Positions 30,996 to 40,991 of a DNA stretch of 64,000 nt are shown here, piece by piece. Below the pieces are notes generated by a model that saw only the letters and a program-made list of their open reading frames with translations, was not told the origin of the DNA and made no database searches. The DNA lies in NCBI GenBank assembly GCA_965240325.2, contig OZ251234.1, positions 868,001 to 932,000 on the forward strand, written 5' to 3'. How positions within the stretch are numbered: position 1 is the stretch's first letter; each line of letters opens with the position of its first letter. The position numbers and the translations under genes are program-made. Source of the DNA: Rebecca billardiae RCC1528 (lineage: Eukaryota; Haptophyta).

Positions 30996-31193
30996 CAGTG
31001 GTTGAGAATGAGACCGTGACGTCGTCAATCCGCACGGTCTGGCGTCTGCCTGGCAGTCAGACAGGCCGAGCCGCACCGTCTCGGAGAGTGAGTGAGAGTC
31101 AGACCCGTCCGTCGGACTCGCGGCGCGTGAATGGGCGCGCCGACGGCCAAGGGTGGCACGGGACACCAGCGGACGGGCCGCGCGGGGAAGCGG

Positions 31194-31275
31194 GGCGGCG
31201 CGCGCGCAGGGCGAGAGGCGCGGACGGGCCGCGCGGGGAAGCGGGGCGGCGCGCGTGCAGGGCGAGAGGCGCCGC
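31194..31275. repeat. short GC-rich tandem repeat
   Basis: Two units of about 45 bp share CGCGCGGGGAAGCGGGGCGG and GGGCGAGAGGCG. It lies downstream of the coiled-coil gene remnant. Confidence 0.7.
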
Positions 31276-31312
31276 GCGGCGCGGGCCGGCGCGTGCGCGC
31301 GCGCGCGCGCAC

Positions 31313-31867
31313 CTGCTTGAGGTGCTCGCGCTGCGCCATGCGCTCGACGAAGGGCCGCTGGTCGCTCAGCCGGCGCGCCTCGGGCCGGCATAGCGAGAGC
31401 GCGCGCCACTGCTGCCCGCCCACGCTGCGCAGCCACGCGCAGACCGAGCGGAGCTCGGGGTGGGACGAAGCGAGTGGCGTGTCGCGCCCGCCGCCAGGCG
31501 CACGCGTGCCCTGCTCCGCACCGCGCCGCCGTGCTCGCCCGCCGCCTGCTCCGCCGCGTCGGCCTCGAGGATGGCGGCGGCCAGCGGCAGGCTGAGCGGC
31601 GCGCGCTCGCCCACCGTAGCTTCGAGGGCCGTCCACACCTGCTCGAGCTGCTGCAGGGCGTGGACAAGGGCAGCGCGCGCGCCCAGCGCATCCGTGCCGC
31701 GTGACGCAGCGCGTCGAGCTCGGCGTCTCGCTTCGCCAGCTCGGCGCCCAGCGCCTCTGCGCGCACGCGTCGAGCTCGGCGTCGCGCTTTGCCAGCTCGG
31801 CGCCCAGCGCCTTCACGCGCACGTGCTCGTGTATCTGCGCGCGCACGGCCTGCGCGCCGCCGCCCAT
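31313..31867 (-). pseudogene. coiled-coil gene fragment disrupted by a 56-bp tandem duplication
   Basis: Several minus-strand segments look coding but lie in different frames: VRVKALGAELAKRDAELDA, then the same words again in the next frame, then ALVHALQQLEQVWTALEATV to EADAAEQAAGEHGG, then HPELRSVCAWLRSVGGQQW to FVERMAQREHLKQ, which ends at a GTGCGC donor (31312). The direct cause of one frame change is a 56-bp tandem duplication (31712-31767, 31768-31823), not a multiple of three. The other frame change near 31480-31530 has no good intron. I do not recognise the family. It may be a decayed gene or a real one with unusual small introns. Confidence 0.35.
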
Positions 31868-33049
31868 CTGCGCGCGCAGACTCGGACTCGTTGCGGCTGG
31901 CTGCTAGGGAGTGCTAGGGTGCGCGCCGCGTAGTCGATGGCCAAGGCCTGCAGCCAGCGCGCCTGCACCGAGAAAAGAAGGCGCGGCACGCGCGCTATAA
32001 CCCAGTCCACGCAGACACGCGAGCGCGTGCTGGAGCGGCGCGCCGGGGCAACCGTCCACGTCGGCCGCGCGGGAGCCGCAGGTACTCTCGCGTGCCTGCG
32101 CGACGCAGCGCGCACGCACAGCGAAACGGGCGCGGGGTAGAATTCAGGAGAGCGCCGCCGCCCGCGCACCACCCCACCGAGAGTGCGCACATGCGCACGC
32201 CACGACATGGCACGACATGGCGCACGAGTCGGACGCAACGCCCGACAGACAGAAGCCTTCGAAAATCCGCGCGCGCCCGCAAACGCGGCCGCGCGCGCGG
32301 GCGGGCGCGCGGGCGTGCGTGCGCCACCCGCGCGGGAGGCGCCCGCGGCCGCGCGGGCGGCGCGCGCGCGGCGCGCGCTCCGCGCGGTCGTCCACACCGA
32401 TGGCGGTCGATCGAGGGCGACGAGGGCTCGCCCCGTTTTTGGAGCGAGCGCGTGCCGCGCGCCCCCTGGCCCCCAACTGGGTATGATAATACCCACAATT
32501 ACCCAAAATGACCTTATGCCCCCAACACCGTTATGATAGCGAGCCAATGTACTGATATGATAGACTGAACGAGAGTACCCACAATTACCCAATCTATCAT
32601 TTTACTATGGTCACACTAGAACGAGAGTCTACCCACAAAATTTACCCAGCCTGGCACACTTGGGCGTGGGTTTCGTTGATTCCTCTGTTCACTATTCAAG
32701 ACGGCGGACGCGACCTTTTCGACGCTAATCCATGTGTTAGGAGGTCTCAAAAAATCGAAACTCGGTCTCCCCACTCTGGAAAACACCGCCCCGTCCCTTT
32801 TTTCTTTGATCAAAGATCTTTTTGAAACGTGGTTCGGGCCCGCTGGTGCGGGCTCCACGCTGCGCGCTCCGCCCTGCACCGCGGGCCATTATGCTCAGAA
32901 TATCGACATCGTCATCATGATCATCATCAGCGCCGGCCTGTTTAATTATGCTCGGACTCGGAGCAGTAGTGTTAAACTCGTGATGAGCCTGAGTATGTTG
33001 CTGAGACCGATGAGGCTATACACTGTATCATGCATGCTACTGCTGTATG
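31868..33049. other. intergenic stretch, GC-rich then AT-rich
   Basis: No gene can be supported. Arg/Ala-rich frames at 31900-32500 reflect CGCGC composition. After about 32480 the GC falls and the word ACCCACAATTACCCA recurs (about 32490-32506 and 32577-32592). Confidence 0.45.
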
Positions 33050-33670
33050 CTAGTAGCTGTTTATGGTGGATGCACGCTGGATGTCGTTGTCCGCGTCGCA
33101 CAGCCGCTCGGCCGCGACCGCCACGCGGAGCGAGCGGCGCTTCGCCCACCTGCCGATGAGCATGTCGGTCACCTGGATCTCGCACCACTCCATCAGATTG
33201 CGCAGCGTAGGCACAGCGCTTTCGCGGAGCAGCACCGCCGCCATGCCGTACACCAGCGGCACGCGCAGCACGTCCACCTCGCTGTTCGCCTGCCACGCCA
33301 TCGGGTCCGCGCGCATGCGTGCCAGCTCCGTCGACGTGTACAGCGGCTTGGAGGACAGCGTGCCGGAGCGCTGCATCCGCACGCGCACGCTCGTGCGGTC
33401 GGCGCCGTCAACGTCCACCTTCGCCACGTCCCACGTGTGCGGCGGGAACTCGCGCAGCAAGCGGCACAGCCGCGGCCGCCAGTCCGGAAGCACTTTGGAG
33501 TCGTCCTCGAGCAGCAGCATGTACCGCTCGTCCGGCCGCGGCGTGCGGTGACCGCGGTCGGCGGGGGAGCGCGTGGCATGCGGCTCGGCGGCGCGCAGTG
33601 CGGCGAGGTCGTCTTGGATCCGCCGGATCGCCACGAGCCCGCTCAGTTGACCGAGACAACGCGGTCAGTT
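33050..33670 (-). CDS. glycosyltransferase-like, 5' end missing
   Basis: The frame contains RYMLLLEDDSKVLPDWRPRL, a GT-A-like DxD-type region reminiscent of GT25 enzymes, then WDVAKVDVDG, VDVLRVPLVYGMAAVLL and WCEIQVTDMLIGRWA. It is open upstream to an in-frame stop near 33670 but has no ATG before the LLLEDD motif; the first possible start at 33634 is GTG. So a 5' exon is missing from this model or the gene is truncated. The nucleotide-binding N-terminal part of the fold is absent. It would act in the secretory pathway if functional. Confidence 0.5.
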
Positions 33671-33697
33671 GACCGCATGGTGTCTGCGGTCAACTGA
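33642..33697. repeat. cluster of TCAGTTGACCG dyads
   Basis: TCAGTTGACCG occurs at 33643-33653 and 33665-33675, and its inverse CGGTCAACTGA at 33687-33697. The pair 33665-33676 and 33686-33697 forms a perfect 12-bp inverted repeat with a 9-nt spacer, and 33661-33676 is itself a 7-bp-arm dyad. It overlaps the open 5' part of the glycosyltransferase frame. Confidence 0.8.
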
Positions 33698-34800
33698 TTA
33701 CGGCTGAATACGTGGTTTTAGTACGCGCCTGAGTGCCAACGTGACAGATCGAATCAGCGACCTCGATTTAGGGTACTCCAACTTCGGATGTCACGTATGT
33801 CACATATATAGCCGTCACTGAGTCCGGATAGGTCCGGAGAAGGGCGGATTCCGAAGCCCCGGACCCGGGGCTTCACTTTAGTACACCGCAAACGAGCTAC
33901 TGCTAGCCATTGCGCGTGCTGTGACTCGGATGTCAATTGCCCCAGCGTGGCCTGTGGGTGCCCCAATGCGGCGGCAACCGCCCCTTCTCTGCAGTCTGCC
34001 TGTAGTTCGGCTCAGATGTGCTCCGCGGACAACGGCGGGGCAGCCGTGCTGCATGTCGCCGTGCGACCGCGACCCGTGTGACACGTCACATCCGCACCGA
34101 GGCAGTTGAGCCGTTAGTGATCGGCCATGGGGCGACTCAGATGTGAACTGGGGTGACTGAACTACATGTGGCTACAAGCTGCCCCACGCCTGACTGTAGC
34201 AGCGCACTTTATTATTGAATGGTGCCGTGCAGCCGCCACGGACTACCCGCGTAAGAGCACGGCACGACCGAGCAGATTCGCAGCACACGCCACTACATGC
34301 AGCATCCACGCCTGCATTGGTCGAGACGCACCTTAGCAGCTATCCTGAGGGGACCAGAGACACGTCTCACAGCCTGCCTCACACAACGCACCCACAAAGT
34401 ACCTCAGCAGAGCCGATGGAAGCGGCACGCTGATGCTGCGCGGCTCACGGCAGACGTTTGCCCGGCACCGCGCACGATCGCGTGCATTGTGCAGGCCGTA
34501 ACCCGGTGGACAACGAGACGAGGGCCACGGTGAGGGTACAAGACATCATGCGCAACATGCCCAGCAAGATCCCCACCGACGCACCAGCTTCTATGCCTCC
34601 CGGCGGCGGAGGCTCGAAGTGCCGCCATGCACGAAGCCGGGGCTTCTCCATGGGTACCAAAGAGATAATTACGCCGGGCTGCAGCGGCGACCCCATCAGT
34701 CAGCTGCTCTGACAAGGCGCGCTCAGCAGTGAGCAGAATGTCGTCGCAGCTCCCGCTCGCGAGACATCACCGCCTCCGAGACATCAACGCCGCCGGGACA
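33698..34800. other. intergenic stretch
   Basis: No gene is recognisable on either strand. A short triplicate ACATCACCGCC-like word lies at about 34763-34810, just at the 3' end of the ankyrin-like gene. Confidence 0.5.
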
Positions 34801-35637
34801 TCACCGCCGCCAAGCTGACGGCGTGGGGCACCCTTCGGCAAGCGCGAAAGCCTCGATCTCGGCGAAGCCGCTTTCTCGGGCGATCGCGAGCACTTCTGAA
34901 CCCCATGGAGCGTAGTTCTGGCGCGCCCAGAGAAGCATGGCCATATCGCCGCGCCGAGCGGCACGCGTGCACACGCGCGTATCCCATGGGCATGCGCAAT
35001 CCATTCGGAGGAAGCTCAGCGTGCGCAGATGCCCAGCCGCCGCCGCGCTGGCGCATGCGTCAGCAGTCAGGCTGCAGCCGGCATCGAGCAGCGCACAAAG
35101 CACATTGATGTCGGGATGCGAGGCAGCGCTTGCGGTCACGGTTGAATCAAGGGGGCACGCGTTGTCGATGCAGTACTGGACGACGTGAAGATGCCCGGCC
35201 GCCGCCGCCACCGCGCACGTCTTTGAGGACCACGGACAGTTGCACTGCTCGCGCAGCGCGACGAGCGCGCCCAGCTGGCCAGCCTCGGCTGCCGCGTGGC
35301 AGGCGGTGGGCATGAACGTGTAGGCACTCCTGTGCGCCCACGCGATCATGCGCAGGTCACCCATACGTGCGAGGGCCGCGATCAGGCGGTTTTCCGACCA
35401 CGCACAGCCACTTTTCCGACGCAGCCAGAGAAAGCCAAACGGCGAGCATGCGTACTGCTTCACGTCCGTGACGAAGCGCGTCCGGCTCGAGCCGCTGCTC
35501 CGGCGCGCGTACGCGACATCGCACAGATCACGGCAGACCAGGGCAAACGCGAACAATCCGCCCTGCTGCTCGACGTGCGAGGCAACGAGCGCAAGCACGT
35601 CCGCGCCGAGAAGCGTGATCGGCTTGACGCCCGCCAT
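34801..35637 (-). CDS. ankyrin-like repeat protein with F-box-like N-terminus
   Basis: The 278-aa product begins with LLGADVLALVASHVEQQGGL, FAFALVCRDLCDVAYARR, an F-box-like leucine-rich start. It then carries degenerate repeats of about 30 residues, each with CPW or similar and AAxAGHL: GQLGALVALREQCNCPWSSK, AAAAGHLHVVQYCIDNACPL, AAAAGHLRTLSFLRMDCACPW. This is the style of the large algal and protist ankyrin-like families. Such proteins serve as binding adaptors, possibly for ubiquitin ligases; the target is unknown. It is divergent from Rpf2 with 130 bp between ATGs. Confidence 0.75.
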   Translation of the reverse strand: MAGVKPITLLGADVLALVASHVEQQGGLFAFALVCRDLCDVAYARRSSGSSRTRFVTDVKQYACSPFGFLWLRRKSGCAWSENRLIAALARMGDLRMIAWAHRSAYTFMPTACHAAAEAGQLGALVALREQCNCPWSSKTCAVAAAAGHLHVVQYCIDNACPLDSTVTASAASHPDINVLCALLDAGCSLTADACASAAAAGHLRTLSFLRMDCACPWDTRVCTRAARRGDMAMLLWARQNYAPWGSEVLAIARESGFAEIEAFALAEGCPTPSAWRR

Positions 35638-35767
35638 CGACCGAAACAGCCTCGACCGGTCTGACCCAGCCGTCCGGGGTCCGTCGCAACACGTTCAACG
35701 TCGTCTGTCCGGACCGCGATCCGCCGGTTGGCCCAAGCAACAACTCACGAGAGTCACGGCCACGAGG

Positions 35768-36790
35768 ATGGCGCGTGCCAAGCCCATCATGAAGCGAACG
35801 CCCGCGCGGCGGGCGGGCGCGGGCGCGGGCGGCCCAAAGAAGGTGACGAAGCGCGCGCCAAAGCCCAAGAAGCTCAAGCCGCGCGTCAAGCGCCTGCTCG
35901 AGGCGCGAGAGGCGAAGATCGTCGAGAACCCGAAGGTGCTCCTCGCGATGCATGGCACCAAGACGAGCGCCGAGATCAAGCAGCTGCTGTCCGACCTGGT
36001 CGCGCTGCGCCGCCCGCACGCGCAGCGCCTGTCGAAGAGTAACACCGCGCGCCCCTTCGAGGACACCACCTCCGTCGAGTTTCTTGGCCAGAAGCGCGAT
36101 GCCTCCCTGTTTGCGTTCGGCTCGCACACGAAGAAGCGTCCGCACTGCCTCGTTCTCGGCCGCCTCTTCGACTACCACGTCCTCGACATGGCGGAGTTCC
36201 TGGTGTCGGGCATCAAGCCGCTGCGCGCGTTCGCAGCCGGCTTCCACCCGGGCTCGCCCGTCGCCCTCGTCTTCGACGGCTCCGACTTTGAGCACAAGCC
36301 CGAGCTCGGTGTCGTGCGCAACCTGCTGCACGACATCTTTGGCGAGCGCGAGCTGGAGCAGGTGCCGGCGAAGCTGCCGGCGGAGCGCGTGCTCGTGTTC
36401 ACGGCGCACGGGGACGGGATGATCGCCATGCGGCACTACGCGACCAGCGTCGGCGGCGGTGCGAAGGGCGGCGCGCGCCGCGTGGAGCTCACGGAGATCG
36501 GCCCGAGATGCGACCTGAAGCTGATGCGCACGCGCTTTGCGGACGACGAGCACCGGAAGGCAGCGCTCAAGCAGCCGAAGGCGACGGCGGCGAAGCCCAC
36601 GAAGCAGAAGAATGTGGAGCACACCGCGCTGCTCGGCAAGCGCGGAAAGCTGCGCGTCGAGCGGCAGGACCTGCAGCAGGCTGCGATCAAGAAGATGAAG
36701 GCGCCCAGGGCTGCAAAGAAGACCGGCAGCGGCAGCGCGGGCGCGTCAAAAGCGGCGAGCGTCAAGCCAAAGGCTGGCAGAGGCGAGTAG
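35768..36790 (+). CDS. RPF2: ribosome production factor 2 (Brix domain)
   Basis: The 340-aa product has a basic N-terminus (PKKVTKRAPKPKKLKPRVKR) and a Brix domain typical of Rpf2: KVLLAMHGTKTSAEIKQLL, LRRPHAQRLSKSN, RPFEDTTSVEFL, KKRPHCLVLGRLFDYHVLDM, and the C-terminal VELTEIGPRCDLKLMRTRFA. Rpf2 with Rrs1 brings 5S RNP into pre-60S particles in the nucleolus. Length agrees with the family. A Lys/Ala tail follows. I start at the ATG preceding the basic region; the open frame upstream to 35348 is antisense to the ankyrin-like gene. Confidence 0.95.
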   Translation: MARAKPIMKRTPARRAGAGAGGPKKVTKRAPKPKKLKPRVKRLLEAREAKIVENPKVLLAMHGTKTSAEIKQLLSDLVALRRPHAQRLSKSNTARPFEDTTSVEFLGQKRDASLFAFGSHTKKRPHCLVLGRLFDYHVLDMAEFLVSGIKPLRAFAAGFHPGSPVALVFDGSDFEHKPELGVVRNLLHDIFGERELEQVPAKLPAERVLVFTAHGDGMIAMRHYATSVGGGAKGGARRVELTEIGPRCDLKLMRTRFADDEHRKAALKQPKATAAKPTKQKNVEHTALLGKRGKLRVERQDLQQAAIKKMKAPRAAKKTGSGSAGASKAASVKPKAGRGE

Positions 36791-37291
36791 CCCGCTGGCG
36801 GCTGCTGCGACCGGCCGAGTGGACGCTGCGCTCCTACGGCTGTCGTCCTGACCGTGGCCGAAGTCAGATAGCATACACGGGCCGTCGCGCAGGTCCGAGG
36901 CCGAGGCGAGCCGGCACGGCAGAGTTGAGCGGTTGACACTGATTAAGCTAGCTTACGTAGGCGGAGAATAATATGATATCGCGATGGGGCGCCGGTAGTG
37001 AGATATATCAGCAGCGAGCAGCGCAAAAATAATATATAACCTGCAGCTCGCGATGATCTGGCACTCGACGCGCGACTCAGTGAGTCAGTAAGGCGGAGTC
37101 TAAGGATGACTGAATACTGCGATGATGACTGATGAGTGATGAATACCTCGTCATTCCTCAACCTGCCGAGCTAGCTATGCACTACTGCTGACACTGCTAT
37201 GTCGTCAGAGTCGTATCGTCAGTGTATAGTAGTACGACTTGTCAGCAGCAGTCTCGATGACGATCGATAGTACTACCGGGACAGTGAATCA

Positions 37292-37359
<68 letters not shown>

Positions 37360-37584
37360 GTCTGTCATCAGTCATCACTGTACATAGCGTCATATGTATA
37401 TCGCGAGTACAGTCATCGTCATGCAAGTCGTAAACATCCGGCCGCGCTTGTCGCAGTCTTACTGCTCGCGCTAGCCGCCTCCGCACTCTGTGACTACGTA
37501 GCAGATGAACTCACGACGAGGCTCACAGACGGTCCCCGGGCGCCACCGGCCACGCTACGTGGTACTGGCCGCATTACACAGCAC
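36791..37584. other. intergenic stretch with (AT)n microsatellite
   Basis: An AT tract of about 60 bp lies at 37293-37354. Near 37074 is the word GACTCAGTGAGTCAGT. No gene is seen between the convergent neighbours. Confidence 0.7.
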
Positions 37585-39762
37585 TTACACGAGCTGCACC
37601 GCAGCGCGCCGAGACCGGTGCCGCCAGGCCAGCAGCACGACGATCGCGACCACGAGGGTGAGCGCGGCGCCGATCGCCGGCACGGGCTTCATCCGGGCGG
37701 CGGTCGGCGCACGCGCCGTGTCCGCCATCTCCCCAGCCACCGCGTCGTCGCGCGCTCGGCTTGACGCGTGCGCGGGCGGCTCGTCGAGCTCGAGGTGCGA
37801 GACGCTGCATCCCTTTGGGCGTCCGCAGAACTGGCGGCAGCACGCGCACGAGCACAGGTCCTGCTCCGCGCCCTGCGGGTCGGTGAAGTCCCAGCGCGCG
37901 GCGCACTTGTTCGCGCCCCACAGCGAGCACCGATGCCGCATGCACATGCCGCACGGGTAGTGATAGCCGCTGAGCGAGGCGCCCCCGTCCGCCCCCGCGT
38001 TCGTGCACACGCCCTGCGCAGGCAGCGTCTTGCCGGACGCCGCATCGAGCCCGTCGGTCTGCGTCTCGATGGCGTCGCAGCCGTTGAAGGCGGTGTTGCC
38101 GCTGAAGACCGAGGCCTCCTTGGCCCACGTCTCGGGCGAGCCGAGGAGCAGCGCTCCGCCGCCCTGCGTCGACTGCAGCCGGCGGCGCGCGCCGTCGCTG
38201 GCGCCGCCGCCCACAGACGGTGTCGGCTCGGCCGCCTCGGCGGCCTCGGCGCGCAGCTGGCGCCGCCGGGAGGCGTCAACCACCGCGTTGTCTTCGAAGT
38301 GGCAGCGCGTGAACGCCAGCGAGACATTCTCGCTCGTCGAGAGCGCGCCGCCGCCCACGGCAGCGCGGTTCTGCGTGAAGGAGACGCGGCTGAGCTCCGC
38401 CACCAACTGCCCGCCCCGGCCGGTGCCTGCCCTGTCGCCCTCAAGGCTCATGGCGCCGCCGCGCTGGTAAGCGACGTTCGCGCTGAAGACGCACGAGGCG
38501 GCCACGAGCGTTGCCTCGTCGTCCATGGCGAGCGCGCCGCCGTCGATATGCGCCAGGTTCTCCTGGAACTCGCAGCCCTCGAGGTTGAGGGCGACGTCGT
38601 TGCGCACGGCGATCGCGCCTCCGTTGCCGGGCGCGGTGTTGATCGTGAAGGTCACGTCGCGCAGCTCGGCGACGACGTCGTTCCAGAGGACGAGCGCACC
38701 GCCGCAGGCGCCGCGGGCGTACGTGCAGGCGTTGTTCTCGAAGGCGCTCGAGTTGATGCGCAGCACCGCGTCGTTCCACGCGCCGAGCGCGCCGCCCTCG
38801 TCCCCCGCGCTGTTGTCGTCGAAGCGACAGCCGTCGACGCTCAGCTGCACGTCGTTCCACACAAAGATGGCACCGCCGTCGTTGCCCGCCTCGTTCCCGC
38901 TGAAGCTCGACGTGCTGATCGTGACCCGCGCCTGGTTGTACGCGCGCACGGCGCCGCCCGACGAGCTCGTCGCCTTGTTCCCCGTGAAGGTGCAGCCCTT
39001 AACCGTGAGCTGCACGTCGTCGCTCACGTGCACGGCGCCGCCGCTGTCGGCGACGTTGCCACTGAACGTGCAGCCCGTGGTGGTGAGCGAGGCGGTGTCT
39101 TCGGCGTACACGGCGCCACCGCGCTCCTCGCCAGCCGTGTTGCCCGTAAATTCGCACGCGTCGACGCTCAGCACAGAGGTGAACTGCGCATAGAAGACGC
39201 CGCCGTTGCCCTTCATGCTGTTGCCCGTGAACGTGCTGTCGCTGAACGAGGCATGGCTGCCGCCCAGCAGCGCGATGGCGCCCGTCACCCCATCCGACGC
39301 CGAAGTGTCGGTGGTGTCGGTGAGCTCGACACGCGCGAAGCTGGCGTCCGAGTTCTGGAGAAGCACCACACCTCCGACATCGACGCTTCCCGCCTGTGAT
39401 GAAATGTTGGCTGCGCTGAAGCTTGCGCCTGTGATCCAGATGCCTTCGACGAGCCAGTCGTCGACGCCGTCGAGAAACAGCGTGCGCATGCCGACGGCCG
39501 GCTTGAACACCACCGTGCCCAGGCCCGTGAGGGTGACTTTGCTCGTGTTCGCGTACAGGGCCTCAGTGAGCACATACTCGCCGGCCGAAACATCGATCCG
39601 CACGGGTGGCGGGAGCGAGGGCAGCTGCGCAAAGGCGGCCTCGAGTTCAGCAACGTCACTCACCGTGAGCTGCGTCCCGGACGACGCCTTGACGACGGGT
39701 AACACGGCCATCCACGCGAGGACGACGAGGCAGAGAGCGCTCGAGCGCAGACTTGGCGGCAT
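37585..39762 (-). CDS. right-handed beta-helix surface protein, type I membrane
   Basis: From the ATG at 39762 the product is 725 aa. It has a signal peptide (LCLVVLAWMAVLPVVKA), then at least ten imperfect repeats of about 32 residues of the form GGAxxxxxxxxLxxxxCxFxxNxA (for example GGAVHVSDDVQLTVKGCTF). These resemble the repeats of chlamydial polymorphic membrane proteins and pectate-lyase-like beta-helices found in many algae. A Cys-rich segment follows (CGMCMRHRCSLW, LCSCACCRQFCGRPKGC), then one membrane helix (IGAALTLVVAIVVLLAW) and a basic tail. It is probably a cell-surface or lumenal binding or adhesion protein; no catalytic residues are evident. Confidence 0.75.
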   Translation of the reverse strand: MPPSLRSSALCLVVLAWMAVLPVVKASSGTQLTVSDVAELEAAFAQLPSLPPPVRIDVSAGEYVLTEALYANTSKVTLTGLGTVVFKPAVGMRTLFLDGVDDWLVEGIWITGASFSAANISSQAGSVDVGGVVLLQNSDASFARVELTDTTDTSASDGVTGAIALLGGSHASFSDSTFTGNSMKGNGGVFYAQFTSVLSVDACEFTGNTAGEERGGAVYAEDTASLTTTGCTFSGNVADSGGAVHVSDDVQLTVKGCTFTGNKATSSSGGAVRAYNQARVTISTSSFSGNEAGNDGGAIFVWNDVQLSVDGCRFDDNSAGDEGGALGAWNDAVLRINSSAFENNACTYARGACGGALVLWNDVVAELRDVTFTINTAPGNGGAIAVRNDVALNLEGCEFQENLAHIDGGALAMDDEATLVAASCVFSANVAYQRGGAMSLEGDRAGTGRGGQLVAELSRVSFTQNRAAVGGGALSTSENVSLAFTRCHFEDNAVVDASRRRQLRAEAAEAAEPTPSVGGGASDGARRRLQSTQGGGALLLGSPETWAKEASVFSGNTAFNGCDAIETQTDGLDAASGKTLPAQGVCTNAGADGGASLSGYHYPCGMCMRHRCSLWGANKCAARWDFTDPQGAEQDLCSCACCRQFCGRPKGCSVSHLELDEPPAHASSRARDDAVAGEMADTARAPTAARMKPVPAIGAALTLVVAIVVLLAWRHRSRRAAVQLV

Positions 39763-40051
39763 GACCGTTCTGGAAGTCTTCGGGCCTGATTTCGGCGGGG
39801 GTCGGCGCCATCTCTCCAGGGCTCCCGGGCGGGGAACTTCAGGTGAGTAAAAGTGTCGTGTAGTTGCGTAGTAGTAGGTACAATACAATTACCGTATGTA
39901 CTGCTACTAGTAGTAGTATGGATAGTCAGATCCGGAGATCCCGCCCAAACTTGTCGCGCGCGGCCGCCGCCGGCGGGCGCAGCTCTTCCTCGCACCTCCT
40001 CCCCTGCTCGCACTCGCAGGGCCGACGATCGCCGAGGTCGGCGTGGTAGTG

Positions 40052-40417
40052 ATGCCGCGGTCAGTGTCATCTGCAGCCGCGCTGCCGGCGGCTGCCCTGC
40101 TCTTACACCTGCTTTCGGTCAATGGAGACGTGCTTCCGGATTCGCAGCTCCGTCCCTGGCATGGTGGGCGATACGCCCCGCCGCCACCGGAGCCATCGTC
40201 ACCTCCGCCCTCTCCTTCGGGCTCAAGCCTGCTGAAGCTTTCACCCAGCCGCCGACCGATGGCCGAGGCACAGGCTCAGCTCTTTTCTGGTGGCACGGTG
40301 GTGGTTCTCGTCGTGGCTGCTTTCGCGATTGTCAGCATTTCTATTGCTTCTGCGCTGGGCCTGGGCTCGCCACCTAATGGTGGCGAGGAAGGTCGGCGCT
40401 CGCAGGATATGATCTGA
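40052..40417 (+). CDS. small secretory-pathway membrane protein, paralogue A (unrecognised family)
   Basis: This 121-aa protein begins MPR, has a signal-like segment (ALPAAALLLHLL) followed by GDVLPDS, a Pro-rich linker (PPPPEPSSPPPSPSG), then one membrane helix ending VSISIASALGLGSPP and a short charged tail ending QDMI. The same plan occurs in the inverted gene at 40992-41339. Across the 15-codon core VSISIASALGLGSPP the two copies differ at seven nucleotides, all at third positions and all silent, which is strong evidence that both are translated and selected. I do not recognise the family. It is divergent from the beta-helix gene (289 bp). Confidence 0.75.
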   Translation: MPRSVSSAAALPAAALLLHLLSVNGDVLPDSQLRPWHGGRYAPPPPEPSSPPPSPSGSSLLKLSPSRRPMAEAQAQLFSGGTVVVLVVAAFAIVSISIASALGLGSPPNGGEEGRRSQDMI

Positions 40418-40991
40418 GACATCGCTGAATCGCATTGTCCATGGTGGCGGGCAGCCGGCGCACCTTGGCGTGCTCGCGCTTGCCGTCGAGCTGTGCCTAC
40501 CTATCCTCCACCTGATCACGGAGATGGAATGCGCTGATTCTGGGCTGCCCGGCTCGTGGCTTCAACGGCGTCGATGAGTTCAGCGACGGCTCTCTTCAAT
40601 GTCTGGCTGCTCTGCGCCGAATGCTCCTGAGCACTGTCGGCTATATTGATACAGTATCGTCCACTGCTAGTTTACAGACTAAGACTGTCAACGTCAGCGG
40701 CACTCGGCCTGCGGGCCCAGTGACTGGCAGCCGGATGATGAGGTCCGTGCAGGTCTGCTGAGTCCGACTGAGACTCCGTGTGAGTCGGGCTGATCGAGTG
40801 GCTGGCACGTGACACTCATGAAGTAGGCTGCTGGACGACAGGCCATCATCGCGGCGCGGCCCACCGTGCCGCGCGTTAGCATGGCAGGGAGCCGACTCAG
40901 ATGCAGGCAGTTTGCTGCCCGGCCCGCCGCTTGCCGGCAGCCCGGGTTCGGGTCGGCACTTCTCCTGAGTGCTGCAGACGGCCCCACGGCG
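40418..40991. other. spacer between the convergent paralogues
   Basis: No gene is seen. The spacer is not itself repeated, so the pair is not a simple recent palindrome. Confidence 0.5.

Noticed and set aside
31025-31310. Continuation of the coiled-coil fragment
   Set aside because: It is Arg/Ala/Pro repeats from a 45-bp GC-rich tandem repeat after a good splice donor.
37768-39399. 543-codon plus-strand frame
   Set aside because: It is antisense to the repeat-rich beta-helix gene; repeats keep the opposite frame open.
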